From contig JAAFJP010000001.1 of the NCBI GenBank assembly GCA_013298125.1, positions 62,001 to 126,000 on the forward strand: a stretch of DNA of 64,000 nt, written 5' to 3'. The DNA is from Cytophagales bacterium. Its GTDB lineage: Bacteria; Bacteroidota; Bacteroidia; Cytophagales; Spirosomataceae. The notes under the pieces are model-generated. The model ran no database searches and was not told the origin of the DNA. It saw only the letters and a list, made by a program, of their open reading frames with translations. A program made the translations under genes and the position numbers. Positions 34,214 to 44,700 of this stretch are shown piece by piece. The number at the start of each line of letters is the position of its first letter. The stretch's first letter is position 1.

Positions 34214-35623
34214 TTACAGTGATTCAAAAAAAATATTCATCGTCAAATCCTTTAAAAAAAAATGATTATAAGGACTTTTCCCGAGTCCATAAGGTGAAAT
34301 AAAGACTGCCCAAAGAGCCTTTTTGTTTGACGTATTTATGCGTAATTGTTCTACCTTATTTCTTAATGCCAAATCATATTTTTGAGTAATTACAAAGGGG
34401 GCTTGGCTGTATTTTATTTCAAAAACATTGATGATTTTGTCAGCCCTATCAATCACTAAATCTATCTGAGCCTCTGCATTTTGCCAAGAATAACTATTAC
34501 TCATAATACCGCTAATTCCTAATGCTTTTTTTATCTGTGGAATATGGTTAAAACACAGTAATTCAAAGGCATATCCTGCCCAATTGTTGTATTTAGGGCT
34601 ATTATAGTATTTTAGCCAATGATTTTCCTCTGATAAATTTGCACTAAGATTATTATAAAAAAGACAAAATGGGTCTATTACTTGATACAGACTTCCTTTC
34701 GATTTTTTATCTAATGGTGTATATTTTTTTATGAAATTGCTAAGTTCCAATTCCAATAATATTTTGCTCAGACTACCTCCGTCACTCAGGTTTGTTAGTT
34801 TTGAAATTTCATCTCTGGTCAAGCCTTTATTTTTAGTGCAAATAGCCTCAACTACGCTTATATAAAACTGATATTTCTTGAAAAGGGACTTAAAAAGCAT
34901 TTGATATTCCATCGCCAAAAAAGCATTTTTGCCAAAACAAAGTTCATTTATATTTTGGGCGGGACTCATTTCCCTTGAAAACTGGTCAAGGTAAAACGGA
35001 ATCCCTCCAAATACCATGTATGCCTCAATGCACTGAGCTTGGTTATATTGAAATCCTTTTTCTTCAAAAAAACGGTAACATTCTTCTAAATTGAATGGCT
35101 CTACGCTGATTCTGGCGGTTACTCGGTTATAAAGCCCGCCTGTATTGTTGAATAATTTATTGACTATCCATGAAGTTGCCGAACCACACACGATAAATAA
35201 AATATCTTTTTGTGCAGATGCCCAGCTATTCCAAAAATACTCTAAGCCTAATAAAAAATCAGAACCTTGTGTATCCATCCAAGGCAATTCGTCAATAAAA
35301 ATAACCTTTTTTTGATTGTCTTTTACTTTTGATAATGCCTTTATGAATTCATTGAAAGCATCATACCAGTTATTGATTGAAACATTTTCGTCTGCATAGT
35401 TCAACTGGCTATACATATTTGTTACAAAATTATGTAGCTGTTGATTCTTATTGCCGTTCAATAAACCCGTACAATAAAATGTGAATTTGTTGTCAAAATA
35501 TTCCTTAATCAAAAATGTTTTTCCCACTCTTCTACGACCATACACTGCCACAAAATGAGAGCGATTTTCGTTGAAATATTTTTCTATTTGATTCTTTTGT
35601 GTTTCTCGACCTATCAGCTTCAT
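34214..35623 (-). CDS. AAA ATPase with DUF234 (PD-(D/E)XK-like) C-terminus
   Basis: 469 residues of the archaeal-type ATPase family. Walker A at about residue 30 (YGRRRVGKTFLIK), Walker B in KKVIFIDELPWMDTQ, sensor motif FIVCGSATSWI, then a winged-helix segment (TRDEISKLTNLSDGGSLSKILLELE) and a DUF234 end. The latter contains a nuclease-like pattern with Asp388, Glu402 and Lys404 (QIDLVIDR...VFEIKYS). Such proteins are abundant in Bacteroides relatives and archaea, often in mobile or defence-rich settings, but their role is unknown. Upstream lies an unusual repeated palindromic motif, possibly its own operator. Confidence 0.88.
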   Translation of the reverse strand: MKLIGRETQKNQIEKYFNENRSHFVAVYGRRRVGKTFLIKEYFDNKFTFYCTGLLNGNKNQQLHNFVTNMYSQLNYADENVSINNWYDAFNEFIKALSKVKDNQKKVIFIDELPWMDTQGSDFLLGLEYFWNSWASAQKDILFIVCGSATSWIVNKLFNNTGGLYNRVTARISVEPFNLEECYRFFEEKGFQYNQAQCIEAYMVFGGIPFYLDQFSREMSPAQNINELCFGKNAFLAMEYQMLFKSLFKKYQFYISVVEAICTKNKGLTRDEISKLTNLSDGGSLSKILLELELSNFIKKYTPLDKKSKGSLYQVIDPFCLFYNNLSANLSEENHWLKYYNSPKYNNWAGYAFELLCFNHIPQIKKALGISGIMSNSYSWQNAEAQIDLVIDRADKIINVFEIKYSQAPFVITQKYDLALRNKVEQLRINTSNKKALWAVFISPYGLGKSPYNHFFLKDLTMNIFFESL

Positions 35624-35652
35624 AAATCATATTTTTTAGCAAATATATCATT

Positions 35653-35747
35653 CTTCGAGCGAAATGTATAAAAAAGATTAAGATTTCGCTCCAAAGTTGA
35701 TACACTTCGAGCGAAATGTGTAAAAAAAATGGAGATTTCGCTCGAAG
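35653..35747. repeat. two tandem units of the TTCGAGCGAAAT palindrome
   Basis: Each unit has CTTCGAGCGAAATGTRTAAA and, some 20 bases on, the inverse GATTTCGCTCGAAG (in the first unit GATTTCGCTCCAAAG). Units at 35653-35696 and 35705-35747, 30-125 bases before the ATPase start. The same forward motif occurs alone at 29358-29382. Confidence 0.75.
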
Positions 35748-35859
35748 ATAAGCTATTCTGTCTTATTATCGTTTGACTGCAAAGAAAGTTTTACACAGTC
35801 AAACGTATGTCGCCCATTCTCCTCTAAGGGAGCATCCAAATTTAAAGATACCCACTTAT

Positions 35860-35940
35860 AACTTCCCGAAAGTAGAAATAACTTTCGAGAAGTTGTTGAG
35901 AGTCTTACTTCCCGAAAGTTATTTCTACTTTCGGGAAGTT
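35860..35940. repeat. 34-bp inverted repeat, CTTCCCGAAAGT family
   Basis: AACTTCCCGAAAGTAGAAAT... (35860-35893) faces its complement (35907-35940) with one mismatch and a 13-base loop. The arm end CTTCCCGAAA is shared with the smaller repeat at 3600-3629. It lies upstream of the FecA-like gene's promoter. Confidence 0.8.
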
Positions 35941-36011
35941 CTTCTAAGTCAGAAGTAGGTATGTTTAAACTTATATACCTCCTGACAGCGGTTATATTTT
36001 TATAACCTCGC

Positions 36012-36032
36012 TATTTAGAAAAAATCTAAATA
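36012..36032. promoter_or_regulatory. operator candidate 1 (TTTAGA-N5-TCTAAA)
   Basis: TATTTAGA-AAAAA-TCTAAATA, 8-bp arms, immediately upstream of the -33 box of the FecA-like gene. A repressor bound here and at the second copy could block the promoter. The TTAG/CTAA half sites recall DtxR-type metal regulators; this is an inference. Confidence 0.6.
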
Positions 36033-36034
36033 AT

Positions 36035-36066
36035 TTTGGATACATAAAGTTTGATGAATAGTTTTG
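36035..36066 (+). promoter_or_regulatory. promoter of the FecA-like receptor gene
   Basis: TTTG (36035-36038), 20 bases, TAGTTTTG (36059-36066): a full match to the Bacteroidota -33/-7 promoter. It lies 44 bases before the ATG at 36110. Confidence 0.75.
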
Positions 36067-36074
36067 TATCATTA

Positions 36075-36091
36075 TTTAGAATTAGTCTAAA
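36075..36091. promoter_or_regulatory. operator candidate 2 (TTTAGA-N5-TCTAAA)
   Basis: TTTAGAATTAGTCTAAA, the same half sites and the same 5-base spacing as the copy at 36014-36030, placed over the expected transcription start. Confidence 0.6.
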
Positions 36092-36109
36092 CAAACTTTA
36101 TAAAAGCAC

Positions 36110-38536
36110 ATGAAATATTTGATAAATACTATTCTATTCGTTTTAGCTTTTCAAATGAGCTTATTGGCTCAAAAAACGAGTATATCGGGGAAGATTTTTA
36201 ATCAAGAAAAACAAGCAGTAGCTGGTGCAAATATCACGCTCAAAGGGACGGTGAGGGGCGTACAGTCTAATCAAAATGGCGAATATATCATTAAGTCAAT
36301 TCCAACGGGAGAATATACGGTTGTGGTATCGAACGTAGGTTTGAAAACGCAAGAAGTAACGGTAAAAGTCGTTGAGAATGAGACGAAAAAGATAGATTTT
36401 CAGATGGAAGATTTGTCTCAAACGCTTAATACGATTGACGTAATTGCTAACCGTGGCGTGAGAGGAAACGAGCATTTGGCGGAAGTAGAGGGCTTTTCTA
36501 TTAATGCTACCAAGAAAAATGAGGTGATTTTATTGGATAATATCAACGCTAATTTGGCAATGAATAATGCTCGTCAAGTGTTCAGTCGCACGCCTGGGAT
36601 TTCGGTTTGGGAAAATGATGGTTCGGGTATTCAGTTGGGGGTGGCTTCAAGAGGACTTAGCCCTAATCGTTCTTGGGAATTTAATGTTAGAATGAATGGT
36701 TACGACATCACGCCCGACCCAATGGGTTATCCAGAGGCATATTATACACCACCGATGGAAGTAGTGGATAGAATTGAGATTGTTCGTGGGGCTTCGTCTC
36801 TACAATATGGCTCTCAGTTTGGTGGTTTGATGAATTTTGTGATGCGAAAACCTGATATTTCTACAAAATTCACGGTTGAATCTCAGAACACTACGGGCAG
36901 TAATGGGCTTTTTAGTACCTTCAATTATGTGGGTGGTACGACAGGCAAGTTGAGCTACACGGCTTATTATCAGAAGCGAGTAGGAAATGGTTGGCGAGAT
37001 AACAGCTATTTCAATACTGACCACGCTCATTTGGCGTTGAATTATGCGGTATCGAACAAGTTGAAAATTGGGGCGGAGGTAACTTACATGACCTTTCAGT
37101 CGCAACAAGCGGGTGGATTGACGGATGCACAATTTTCCCAAAATGCCCGCCAGAGTACCCGTAGTCGCAATTGGTTCAGTACGCCGTGGTTGATTCCTTC
37201 GGTTTCGGCGGAATATATTTTTAACGAAAAATCAAAATTGAGTTTCAAAGCATTTGGCGTAATTGCTGAACGGAATAGTGTTGGTTTCACAAAAGCCATT
37301 ACTGAGACTGATGATTTGAAAAATCGCCAAGTAGATAGAGATTTTTATGCCAATTTTGGTTCGGAATTACGTTTTCTGACTGATTATAAATTGTTCGGAA
37401 AAAGTAATACACTCGCCACAGGTTTTCGTTATTTCAAAGGAAACATAGACCGCAAGCAATTAGGCAAGGGAACGGCTGATGCTGATATGAATTTTGAGAT
37501 TGTAGAGAGTTTGTACCCCCGTGATTTAGCGTTTAAGAATACCAATACAGCCACTTTTTTTGAAAATATTTTTCGTTTCAATGATCAATTTTTGATAACA
37601 GCGGGAGCAAGAATTGAAAACATCAATTCGACTATGGATGGACGTTTTGCTTTGACAAATGGACAAGCTACAAATCTTTCGCCCATCAGTCGTACTCGTA
37701 CTTTTGCCTTGTTTGGGGCGGGGGCAGAGTATCACGTAACGAAGCAATCAGAATTTTATACCAACATTTCACAGGCGTATCGTCCTGTGCTTATTTCAGA
37801 TTTGACTCCTCCTGCCACTACCGATATTATTGACGAAAATTTACAAGATGCCAAAGGCTTTAACTTTGATTTTGGTTATCGTGGAAAAATCAATAATTTC
37901 TTCAATTTTGATGTGGATTATTTCTTCTTGAACTACGATAATCGCATCGGAACAATCAGCCAAACTAATTCCGCAGGACAGCGTTTTCAGTATCGCACAA
38001 ACTTGGGAAGGTCGGTTAGTCAAGGTTTTGAGGGATATTTAGAATTTGACGCACTGGCGGCTCTTGCCCCAAAAGCCAAGTTGGGCTCTTTGAGTATGTT
38101 TGCTTCCATTGCTTTCATTGACGCTACCTATCGTGATTTCAGAACGACCACCGTGAGTAACGGACAAATCGTAGAAGGCAATTTATCAGGAAAACGAGTG
38201 GAAAATGCTCCTCAAAAAATAAATCGTTTTGGGGTTACATATGCCAAAAAAGGGCTTTCGGTTACGTGGCAAATGAGTGATATCGGTAAGGCATATTCAG
38301 ATGCTTTGAATACAGAAACGCCTAATGCTGCCGCTACGACAGGGGTAATTCCAGCCTATCAAGTACAGGATTTATCAGCTAATTTCAAGTTTTTGAAACA
38401 TTACAACCTCAAAGCGGGCGTAAATAATTTGACCGACGAAAGATATTTTACACGTAGAGCGGGCGGTTATCCAGGTCCAGGATTATTACCTGCCGATGGA
38501 CGTACTTTTTATGTGTCGGCTGGGGTGAAGTTTTGA
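36110..38536 (+). CDS. TonB-dependent receptor, FecA-like
   Basis: 808 residues. Signal peptide MKYLINTILFVLAFQMSLLA; a carboxypeptidase-like beta-sandwich (about 22-105, SISGKIFNQEKQAVAGANITL); TonB plug (about 115-245: ARQVFSRTPGISVWENDGSG, VDRIEIVRGASSLQYGSQFGG); and a beta-barrel ending with the aromatic GRTFYVSAGVKF. The TPGISVWENDGSGIQL segment and PDPMGYPEAYYTPPMEVVD are typical of Bacteroidota proteins annotated as iron(III) dicitrate transporter FecA. The two palindromes around its promoter suggest control by a metal-responsive repressor. No anti-sigma/sigma pair is adjacent. Substrate inferred as a ferric chelate. Confidence 0.88.
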   Translation: MKYLINTILFVLAFQMSLLAQKTSISGKIFNQEKQAVAGANITLKGTVRGVQSNQNGEYIIKSIPTGEYTVVVSNVGLKTQEVTVKVVENETKKIDFQMEDLSQTLNTIDVIANRGVRGNEHLAEVEGFSINATKKNEVILLDNINANLAMNNARQVFSRTPGISVWENDGSGIQLGVASRGLSPNRSWEFNVRMNGYDITPDPMGYPEAYYTPPMEVVDRIEIVRGASSLQYGSQFGGLMNFVMRKPDISTKFTVESQNTTGSNGLFSTFNYVGGTTGKLSYTAYYQKRVGNGWRDNSYFNTDHAHLALNYAVSNKLKIGAEVTYMTFQSQQAGGLTDAQFSQNARQSTRSRNWFSTPWLIPSVSAEYIFNEKSKLSFKAFGVIAERNSVGFTKAITETDDLKNRQVDRDFYANFGSELRFLTDYKLFGKSNTLATGFRYFKGNIDRKQLGKGTADADMNFEIVESLYPRDLAFKNTNTATFFENIFRFNDQFLITAGARIENINSTMDGRFALTNGQATNLSPISRTRTFALFGAGAEYHVTKQSEFYTNISQAYRPVLISDLTPPATTDIIDENLQDAKGFNFDFGYRGKINNFFNFDVDYFFLNYDNRIGTISQTNSAGQRFQYRTNLGRSVSQGFEGYLEFDALAALAPKAKLGSLSMFASIAFIDATYRDFRTTTVSNGQIVEGNLSGKRVENAPQKINRFGVTYAKKGLSVTWQMSDIGKAYSDALNTETPNAAATTGVIPAYQVQDLSANFKFLKHYNLKAGVNNLTDERYFTRRAGGYPGPGLLPADGRTFYVSAGVKF

Positions 38537-38623
38537 GGGTTTGGGATGTAGAAAAATGGTTGCACGCAAATTTCATTAGTAGATTTTACAAACCTTTTTC
38601 TTATCTTACTAAAACAAATACCC

Positions 38624-38944
38624 ATGCAAGAAATAGCCTTTACGATGAAGCTCAAAAAAGGGTTTGAGCAAGAATATAAAAAACGTCACGATGAGATTTG
38701 GGAAGAACTTTCAACCACCCTTTATGAGGCGGGAATCAGAGATTATACCATTTATTTAGATGAAAATACAGGAACTTTATTCGCAGTGCAAAGGCGTATT
38801 GATGGACATACGATTGATTCACTTCCTGAACTCCCAATTATGAAAAAATGGTGGGCTTTTATGGCAGATATTATGGAAGTGAATCCTGATAATTCGCCTA
38901 TTTCTGTACCTTTGACTTGTGTATTTCGGAACGAATCAAAATAA
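38624..38944 (+). CDS. rhaM: L-rhamnose mutarotase
   Basis: 106-residue dimeric ferredoxin-like protein that interconverts alpha- and beta-L-rhamnopyranose so that uptake or isomerisation can proceed. Seen: the family's early EYKKRHDEIWEEL with the catalytic His in KRHDEIW, the AGIRDYTIYLDE strand, and the ending PIMKKWWAFMADIMEVNPDNSP, nearly the classic RhaM signature KWW..MAD.M.....N.P. Length is as expected. It lies between the FecA-like receptor and the GH95 gene. It fits rhamnose released by the GH106-like enzyme at 10759. Confidence 0.93.
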   Translation: MQEIAFTMKLKKGFEQEYKKRHDEIWEELSTTLYEAGIRDYTIYLDENTGTLFAVQRRIDGHTIDSLPELPIMKKWWAFMADIMEVNPDNSPISVPLTCVFRNESK

Positions 38945-39171
38945 TTAACTTAGAGGTTTAGAGAAAGACAAATTTATCTTTCTCTAATCCTCCTAAGTAA
39001 TTCATACTATTTAAACGACGTTTTTTTTGAAACCGAGCGTCGGTCGCACAAAAGAATCAAAAGAAAACAAAGTGTTTATTTTGTAAAACTATTGATACCT
39101 TTTGATTCTTTTGTGGTAAAAATGTAAACGTCGTTTATTTACATTCGATTACTTAACCTCTAAGTTCAAAA
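38945..39171. repeat. nested inverted repeats between rhaM and the GH95 gene
   Basis: Three levels: an outer pair TAACTTAGAGGTTTAG (38945) / CTTAACCTCTAAGTTC (39156); within it an AAACGACGTTT (39013) / AAACGTCGTTT (39126) pair; and inside that a perfect 17-bp pair CACAAAAGAATCAAAAG (39047) / CTTTTGATTCTTTTGTG (39099). A hairpin at 38949-38996 is part of the left side. The stretch AGCGTCGGTCGC near 39036 also occurs in palindrome A. Confidence 0.75.
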
Positions 39172-39179
39172 TAAATCCC

Positions 39180-41633
39180 ATGAAAAAATCTCTCCAAATT
39201 CTCCTAATAATCACCCTTTTCATAACCCAAATTCATGCCCAAAAGCCATTGACTTTGTGGTATAAACAACCCGCCCGCAACTGGAACGAAGCCTTGCCGA
39301 TTGGTAATGGACGCATCGGTGCGATGGTTTTTGGTGGACGAGATTATGAAACCATCCAACTCAACGAACAAACACTGTGGTCGGGTGGACCTGTAAATCG
39401 AAATCCTAATCCAGATGCTTCAAAACACTTGCAGGAGGTCAGAGATGCCCTTTTTGCAGGTGAATATCCCAAAGCCGAAAAACTCACGAAGCAATTGCAA
39501 GGCTTATTTTCAGATGCCTATCAGCCTTTGGGTAATTTAGTTTTTCATCAACAATTCAAAGGTGAGGTAACGGATTATTATAGAGATTTGAATATTGAAA
39601 ATGCTGTTTCTACCACTCGTTTCAAGGTGGGAGATACGGAGTTTACCCGTGAGATTTTTGTGTCTGCCCCTGCCCAAGCGATGATTATGAGACTCAAATC
39701 CAGCAAAAAAGGGGATTTAGATTTTCGGGTATCAACTAAAAGTCAGCATCCGATTATGAAATCTTTAATTGGTCAAAATCAGATAGTTACTCGTGGGAAA
39801 ACACCCTCTCTCTCAACACCAAGTTATGTCAATGGTAAAAGAATTCCTGTAACTTATACAGATTCCACCAATTGCAAAGGCACTCGTTTCGATTGGCGTT
39901 TTGTGCTTCAATCAACCGACGGGCAATCAACCATTGACACTTCTGGTTTTCACGTTTGGGATGCCTCCGAAGCCGTTTTTGTCTTAACTGCAGCCAGTAG
40001 TTTCAACGGTTTTGATAAATGTCCAGACTCGGAAGGAAAGGATGAAAAAGCATTGGCAGACAGTTACGTAGCATTGAATAAGGATAAAACTTTTGAAACG
40101 CTAAAAACTGCCCATATTGCTGATTATCAAGGGTTTTTCAATCGAATGAGTTTTAATTTGAATGGTAATCCAAACGTAGATTTGCCCACCGACCAACGAT
40201 TGTTGAAATATACCGAAGGAGCAAAAGACCCCGCTTTGGAGAGTTTGTATTTTCAATTTGGACGATATTTATTGATTTCATGTTCTCGCCCAGGTGGTTT
40301 ACCTGCCAATTTGCAAGGCATTTGGAATAATTCCGTTCGTCCGCCGTGGAGTTCAAATTATACGGTAAACATCAATACCGAGATGAACTATTGGTTGGCT
40401 GAGATGTGTAATTTATCGGAATTGCATACGCCTTTGCTCAATCACATCAAAAACATTGCGGCTACGGGTCGAGAAACTGCCAAGAATTTTTATGGAGCAA
40501 ATGGTTGGGTTGCTCATCATAATTCGGACATTTGGGGGCTTTCAAATCCCGTGGGAGACTTAGGAAAAGGAATGCCAATGTGGGCAAATTGGACGATGGG
40601 CGGAGCGTGGTTGAGCCAGCATTTGTGGTTGCATTACGCCTATACGGGAGACAAAAAATATCTCAAAGAACAAGCCTATCCGCTCATAAAAGAGGCTTCT
40701 ATTTTTTGTAAAGAATGGCTTATACAGGACGGGAGGGGATATTTAGTAACAGCTCCAGCAACTTCTCCCGAAAATACTTTCATCACTGACAAAGGTGAAA
40801 AAGGCTCTGTTTCGATAGCAACCACGATGGATATGTCTTTGATTTGGGATGTTTTCACGAACACCATCGAAGCCTCCGAAATCTTGGGAATTGATGCAGA
40901 TTTCAGGAAAGAATTAATCGAAAAACGGTCAAAATTATTGCCTTTACAAATTGGCAAAAAAGGGAATTTGCAGGAATGGTTTAAGGATTGGGAAGACGTT
41001 GAACCTAAACATCGACACGTTTCTCATCTATTCGGATTGCACCCAGGGCGACAAATTTCTCCTTTGAAAACGCCCGAATTTGCCAATGCCGCCAAGAAAA
41101 CCCTCGAACTCCGTGGAGACGATGGTACGGGTTGGAGTAAGTCTTGGAAAATCAACTTTTGGGCAAGACTCCACGATGGCAATCACGCCTATAAACTCGT
41201 GCGAGAACTCTTAAAATTGACGGGTATGGAAGGTACGAATTATGAAAAAGGAGGAGGTTCGTATCCCAATTTATTGTGTGCTCATCCGCCTTTTCAGATT
41301 GATGGGAATTTTGGAGGTACATCAGGCATGGCAGAAATGTTACTCCAAAGTCACGATGGATTATTGAATATTTTGCCCGCCTTACCAGACGATTGGGCAT
41401 CGGGCGAAATCAAAGGATTGAAGGCACAGGGCGGTTTTGAAGTAGATATTACTTGGAAAAATAAGAAGGTAACGAGTTTGAAAATCACCTCTGCATTAGG
41501 GGGGAATTGTAAGCTAAAATTGCCCAATGCTTTGAAATTGGAGGGGAAAGGGAAGTTGATTAATGAGAAAGAAACTTCAACTTCTATGTTTAAAACTGAA
41601 AAAGGAGGGAAATACTCCCTGATTGGATTGTGA
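39180..41633 (+). CDS. glycoside hydrolase family 95 (alpha-L-fucosidase type), secreted
   Basis: 817 residues with a signal peptide ([21 protein letters not shown]). The N-terminal beta domain holds [17 protein letters not shown] and [19 protein letters not shown], hallmark motifs of GH95. The (alpha/alpha)6 barrel shows [49 protein letters not shown] and [16 protein letters not shown], and the C-terminal domain follows [21 protein letters not shown]95 enzymes remove alpha-1,2-linked L-fucose or L-galactose by inversion; which sugar is cut here is not visible. A strong bidirectional terminator follows. Confidence 0.94.
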   Translation: MKKSLQILLIITLFITQIHAQKPLTLWYKQPARNWNEALPIGNGRIGAMVFGGRDYETIQLNEQTLWSGGPVNRNPNPDASKHLQEVRDALFAGEYPKAEKLTKQLQGLFSDAYQPLGNLVFHQQFKGEVTDYYRDLNIENAVSTTRFKVGDTEFTREIFVSAPAQAMIMRLKSSKKGDLDFRVSTKSQHPIMKSLIGQNQIVTRGKTPSLSTPSYVNGKRIPVTYTDSTNCKGTRFDWRFVLQSTDGQSTIDTSGFHVWDASEAVFVLTAASSFNGFDKCPDSEGKDEKALADSYVALNKDKTFETLKTAHIADYQGFFNRMSFNLNGNPNVDLPTDQRLLKYTEGAKDPALESLYFQFGRYLLISCSRPGGLPANLQGIWNNSVRPPWSSNYTVNINTEMNYWLAEMCNLSELHTPLLNHIKNIAATGRETAKNFYGANGWVAHHNSDIWGLSNPVGDLGKGMPMWANWTMGGAWLSQHLWLHYAYTGDKKYLKEQAYPLIKEASIFCKEWLIQDGRGYLVTAPATSPENTFITDKGEKGSVSIATTMDMSLIWDVFTNTIEASEILGIDADFRKELIEKRSKLLPLQIGKKGNLQEWFKDWEDVEPKHRHVSHLFGLHPGRQISPLKTPEFANAAKKTLELRGDDGTGWSKSWKINFWARLHDGNHAYKLVRELLKLTGMEGTNYEKGGGSYPNLLCAHPPFQIDGNFGGTSGMAEMLLQSHDGLLNILPALPDDWASGEIKGLKAQGGFEVDITWKNKKVTSLKITSALGGNCKLKLPNALKLEGKGKLINEKETSTSMFKTEKGGKYSLIGL

Positions 41634-41658
41634 GAAAGAAGCAAGATAAATGATATTC

Positions 41659-41693
41659 AAAAGGGGATAAATTTGTGAATTTATCCCCTTTTT
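41659..41693. terminator. bidirectional rho-independent terminator
   Basis: AAAAGGGGATAAATT and AATTTATCCCCTTTT, a 15-bp perfect stem with a TGTG loop and U-runs in both directions, between the convergent GH95 and T9SS genes. Confidence 0.92.
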
Positions 41694-41705
41694 GACTACA
41701 TGAAA

Positions 41706-44700
41706 TCACAACTTCTGAATCTTATAAACGACCCTTTTATTATTTCGTTCAAGTTGGAGAAAATACTGCCCACTTGAATAAGTAGAAAGGTCTAAAATCG
41801 TCTCAGACTTATTGATATTTTGTTGGAAAATCTGTTTTCCTAAAATATCTGTAATCTGTAACGTCGTATTTTTAAAATTATCACTTTGAATCGTTATTTT
41901 GTCAGACGTTGGATTTGGGAATAGTTTTACGTCAAGGTCTGATAATTCTTCACTGGCAGTGATTAGTTCCAAACGAACAATTCCCGTACCTGATACTTTT
42001 CCCACGCAATAGGCATCATTGACAGCAAATACTTTGTATGAAATTGGGCTAAGTGGGTTTAATTTAATTACAAAAGGAGAAGCAGTCGCACGATAAATAA
42101 TGGCAGATAATTCTTCAAGTCCAAATTTAACAGACCAAGGTGGTGTGCCTGTAAGATTTATTTTTACGTTTACAGGTTTACCTTCTGAGAAAAAATAGGT
42201 GGTTGAATCTAAGGTGGCTATTGAGGCTTTGAATGAATTTAAGGGGTAAATATTAGACGCACTACTCACATCTTTATCGGTTGCAATTACTCTAATACGA
42301 TAATTATCTCCTTCTGGCAAGTCTTCTGGTATGGTAACTTTTAAAGGACTTTTATCACCTTCTGAAACAATATCTTTAAAGTTTTCTCCATTTTTATCAG
42401 AAATTTGAGCTGAGAATTTATTAGTTGTAGAGAAAGAGCCTTGTGTATCAAAATACACATATTGTTGCCCACCCGAACACACATAAGCAATTGAATAAGT
42501 ACCAAAATTAGTGTTAATAATTTTATCAGTAAGCGGATTAACAGTTACAGTAGCACTACCAGACACTTTTCCAACACCACAAGAATTGGTGATAGATTTT
42601 AAAGTATAAGTAGTTGTTTTAGAAGGCTTTACATTAACAAATTTCCCCCAAGAAGTGTAGCCCTGTGTATCATTGGATAATAGATAAATAGCATCATCAT
42701 AATAGGATGGATTATTTTTGGTATTATTATTTACCACAGAAATATAAGTCTGTTGTCCAGAGTTTATGATTGTATTACCCGATATTGTAGCATCTGGTAA
42801 GGTCATTATTGAAAGACTATTACTAAACGTTTTTGATATAATTGGCTTTGTCGAACTAACTTCAAGTTGGTAAGTGTCGAATGCTAAATTATTTGGAATT
42901 TTCAATTTTAGTTCTCCTGATAATAATGCAACTTCATGCACATCATATCTATTTTTCTTGCTATCAATCAATGTAAATTTAAAAGTATTGCCTGCATCAA
43001 ATTCTCCAAAACTTGAAGCATTCACGGTTATATCTTTCCCAGAGCAGATCGTGTAAATGTTCAATTGATTAACTGTAATAGAAGGTTTTATGGTAACTTT
43101 TACACTTCCAGTACCTACTCCATATCCACAAGTATTTTCAAGAGATTTTAAAGTGTATGTTGTTGATTTTGTGGGTGTAAATGATTGGCTATTATCGTAG
43201 GATAAAATTCCACGAATTACTTGGTCTTTGTCATCTACTAAAATAGTGTTCGCTGGAGTTGTACCAGTAATGGAATATTTTAAATTTACCGATGTTCCAC
43301 CCTCAATAGAAACTGCATTTGAGCCGTCGGGGGCAGATAAATTTGCTTTAACGGGCAATTTTATCTGAAATCCTAAAATTTGAGAATAAACTTTTACCGT
43401 AGTATTACTAACAAGTTTTAATAAATAATTGCCTTCTTTCAAGGTAGATGGGATTTTAAATCGTATTGGATTTTCAGATGAATTGGTAATTAAATCGGTA
43501 AAAACAGAGTCTTTTTGTAATGCTATTTGAAGATTAAATGTAACATTTGGTTCTTTAACTCCATTTATTTGATAGTTATAATTGTAGTAATTATCTGTAC
43601 AATATACGCTGTTATCTAAAATTGAATATAATTTAAACGGAACAATATTTATTTTAAAAGAATTATCAGCAGCTGTTCCTATTCCACATTCATTTGAAAC
43701 TGATTTTATTGAAAAATTAGTACTACTCTTGAATCGTCTAATAAGTTGTTGAGTCCCATCAAAAGTCGAGCCATCAGAGAAAATATATGAAACTGGAACG
43801 CCCCCCGTACTACCATAAATATTGAATTTAATCTCTTCATCAACTAATGTTCCAAATTCTAATTGTGAAATTGCTGAAAGATTAATAGAAGGTTTTGTAT
43901 TTATAGTGATATATGGACTGTCACTTATCGTTGTGGGAGCAGAAGCTACTACTCTTATGGTATAATTGGTATTATTGTATAAATTCACATCTGGTATCAC
44001 AACATCAATGGGGGAACTTTTCCCAGTACCGATTATTTTGGTAACACCGTATTGAGTAAGCTCTACTTTGTATTCATTTTCTGTTTTAAAACTTCCAAAT
44101 GTTTTAAAATATATTTTTGTTTTCTCGCCAACACATAATTTTGTAGGAACATTTTTAAGCGTTATATCATTATCAGCAGGACTATTAACATAAACAGTTA
44201 GCCCTCTTGTATCAGAAGTAGGAACTGTTCCGCAGATATTACTAACGGATTTTAATTTAAAAGTCGTGGTTTTTGCAACTTGTACAGGAATACCCAAAGC
44301 GTAATTATTTAAACGATAGTCTGCATTAATAGTTTGACGAGTAGAATCTTCTAATAAAACTGACAAATTGCCTGTTCCATACGTTATAAGTTGAAGCCAA
44401 GCACTGCCTTTTGTTACTAAATTTATCGGAAGTGGACTATTAAATGACACACTTGGTAAAGTCCTGATTTTAAACGGTTTTCTACTGTATGTTACCTGAT
44501 AAGGGTCATTTCCGTAACTTATTCCAAGATAGAAATTATCAGAATCTGGATTTTTATTGTCTAATAAATTTTTGGGTAAGGTTACTTTCACTGTTCCATT
44601 ATTAAATACGGCAGGCACTTTAATTCTGTCGTTATTTGTTCCGTAATTATTTGTGGTAACAAATGCAATGATAGAGGCATTATCTCCAAAAGTTGAATAT

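Noticed and set aside
34214-35623. A defence-island assignment for the AAA-DUF234 ATPase
   Set aside because: No other defence gene is near; the family's role is unknown and one gene does not make an island.
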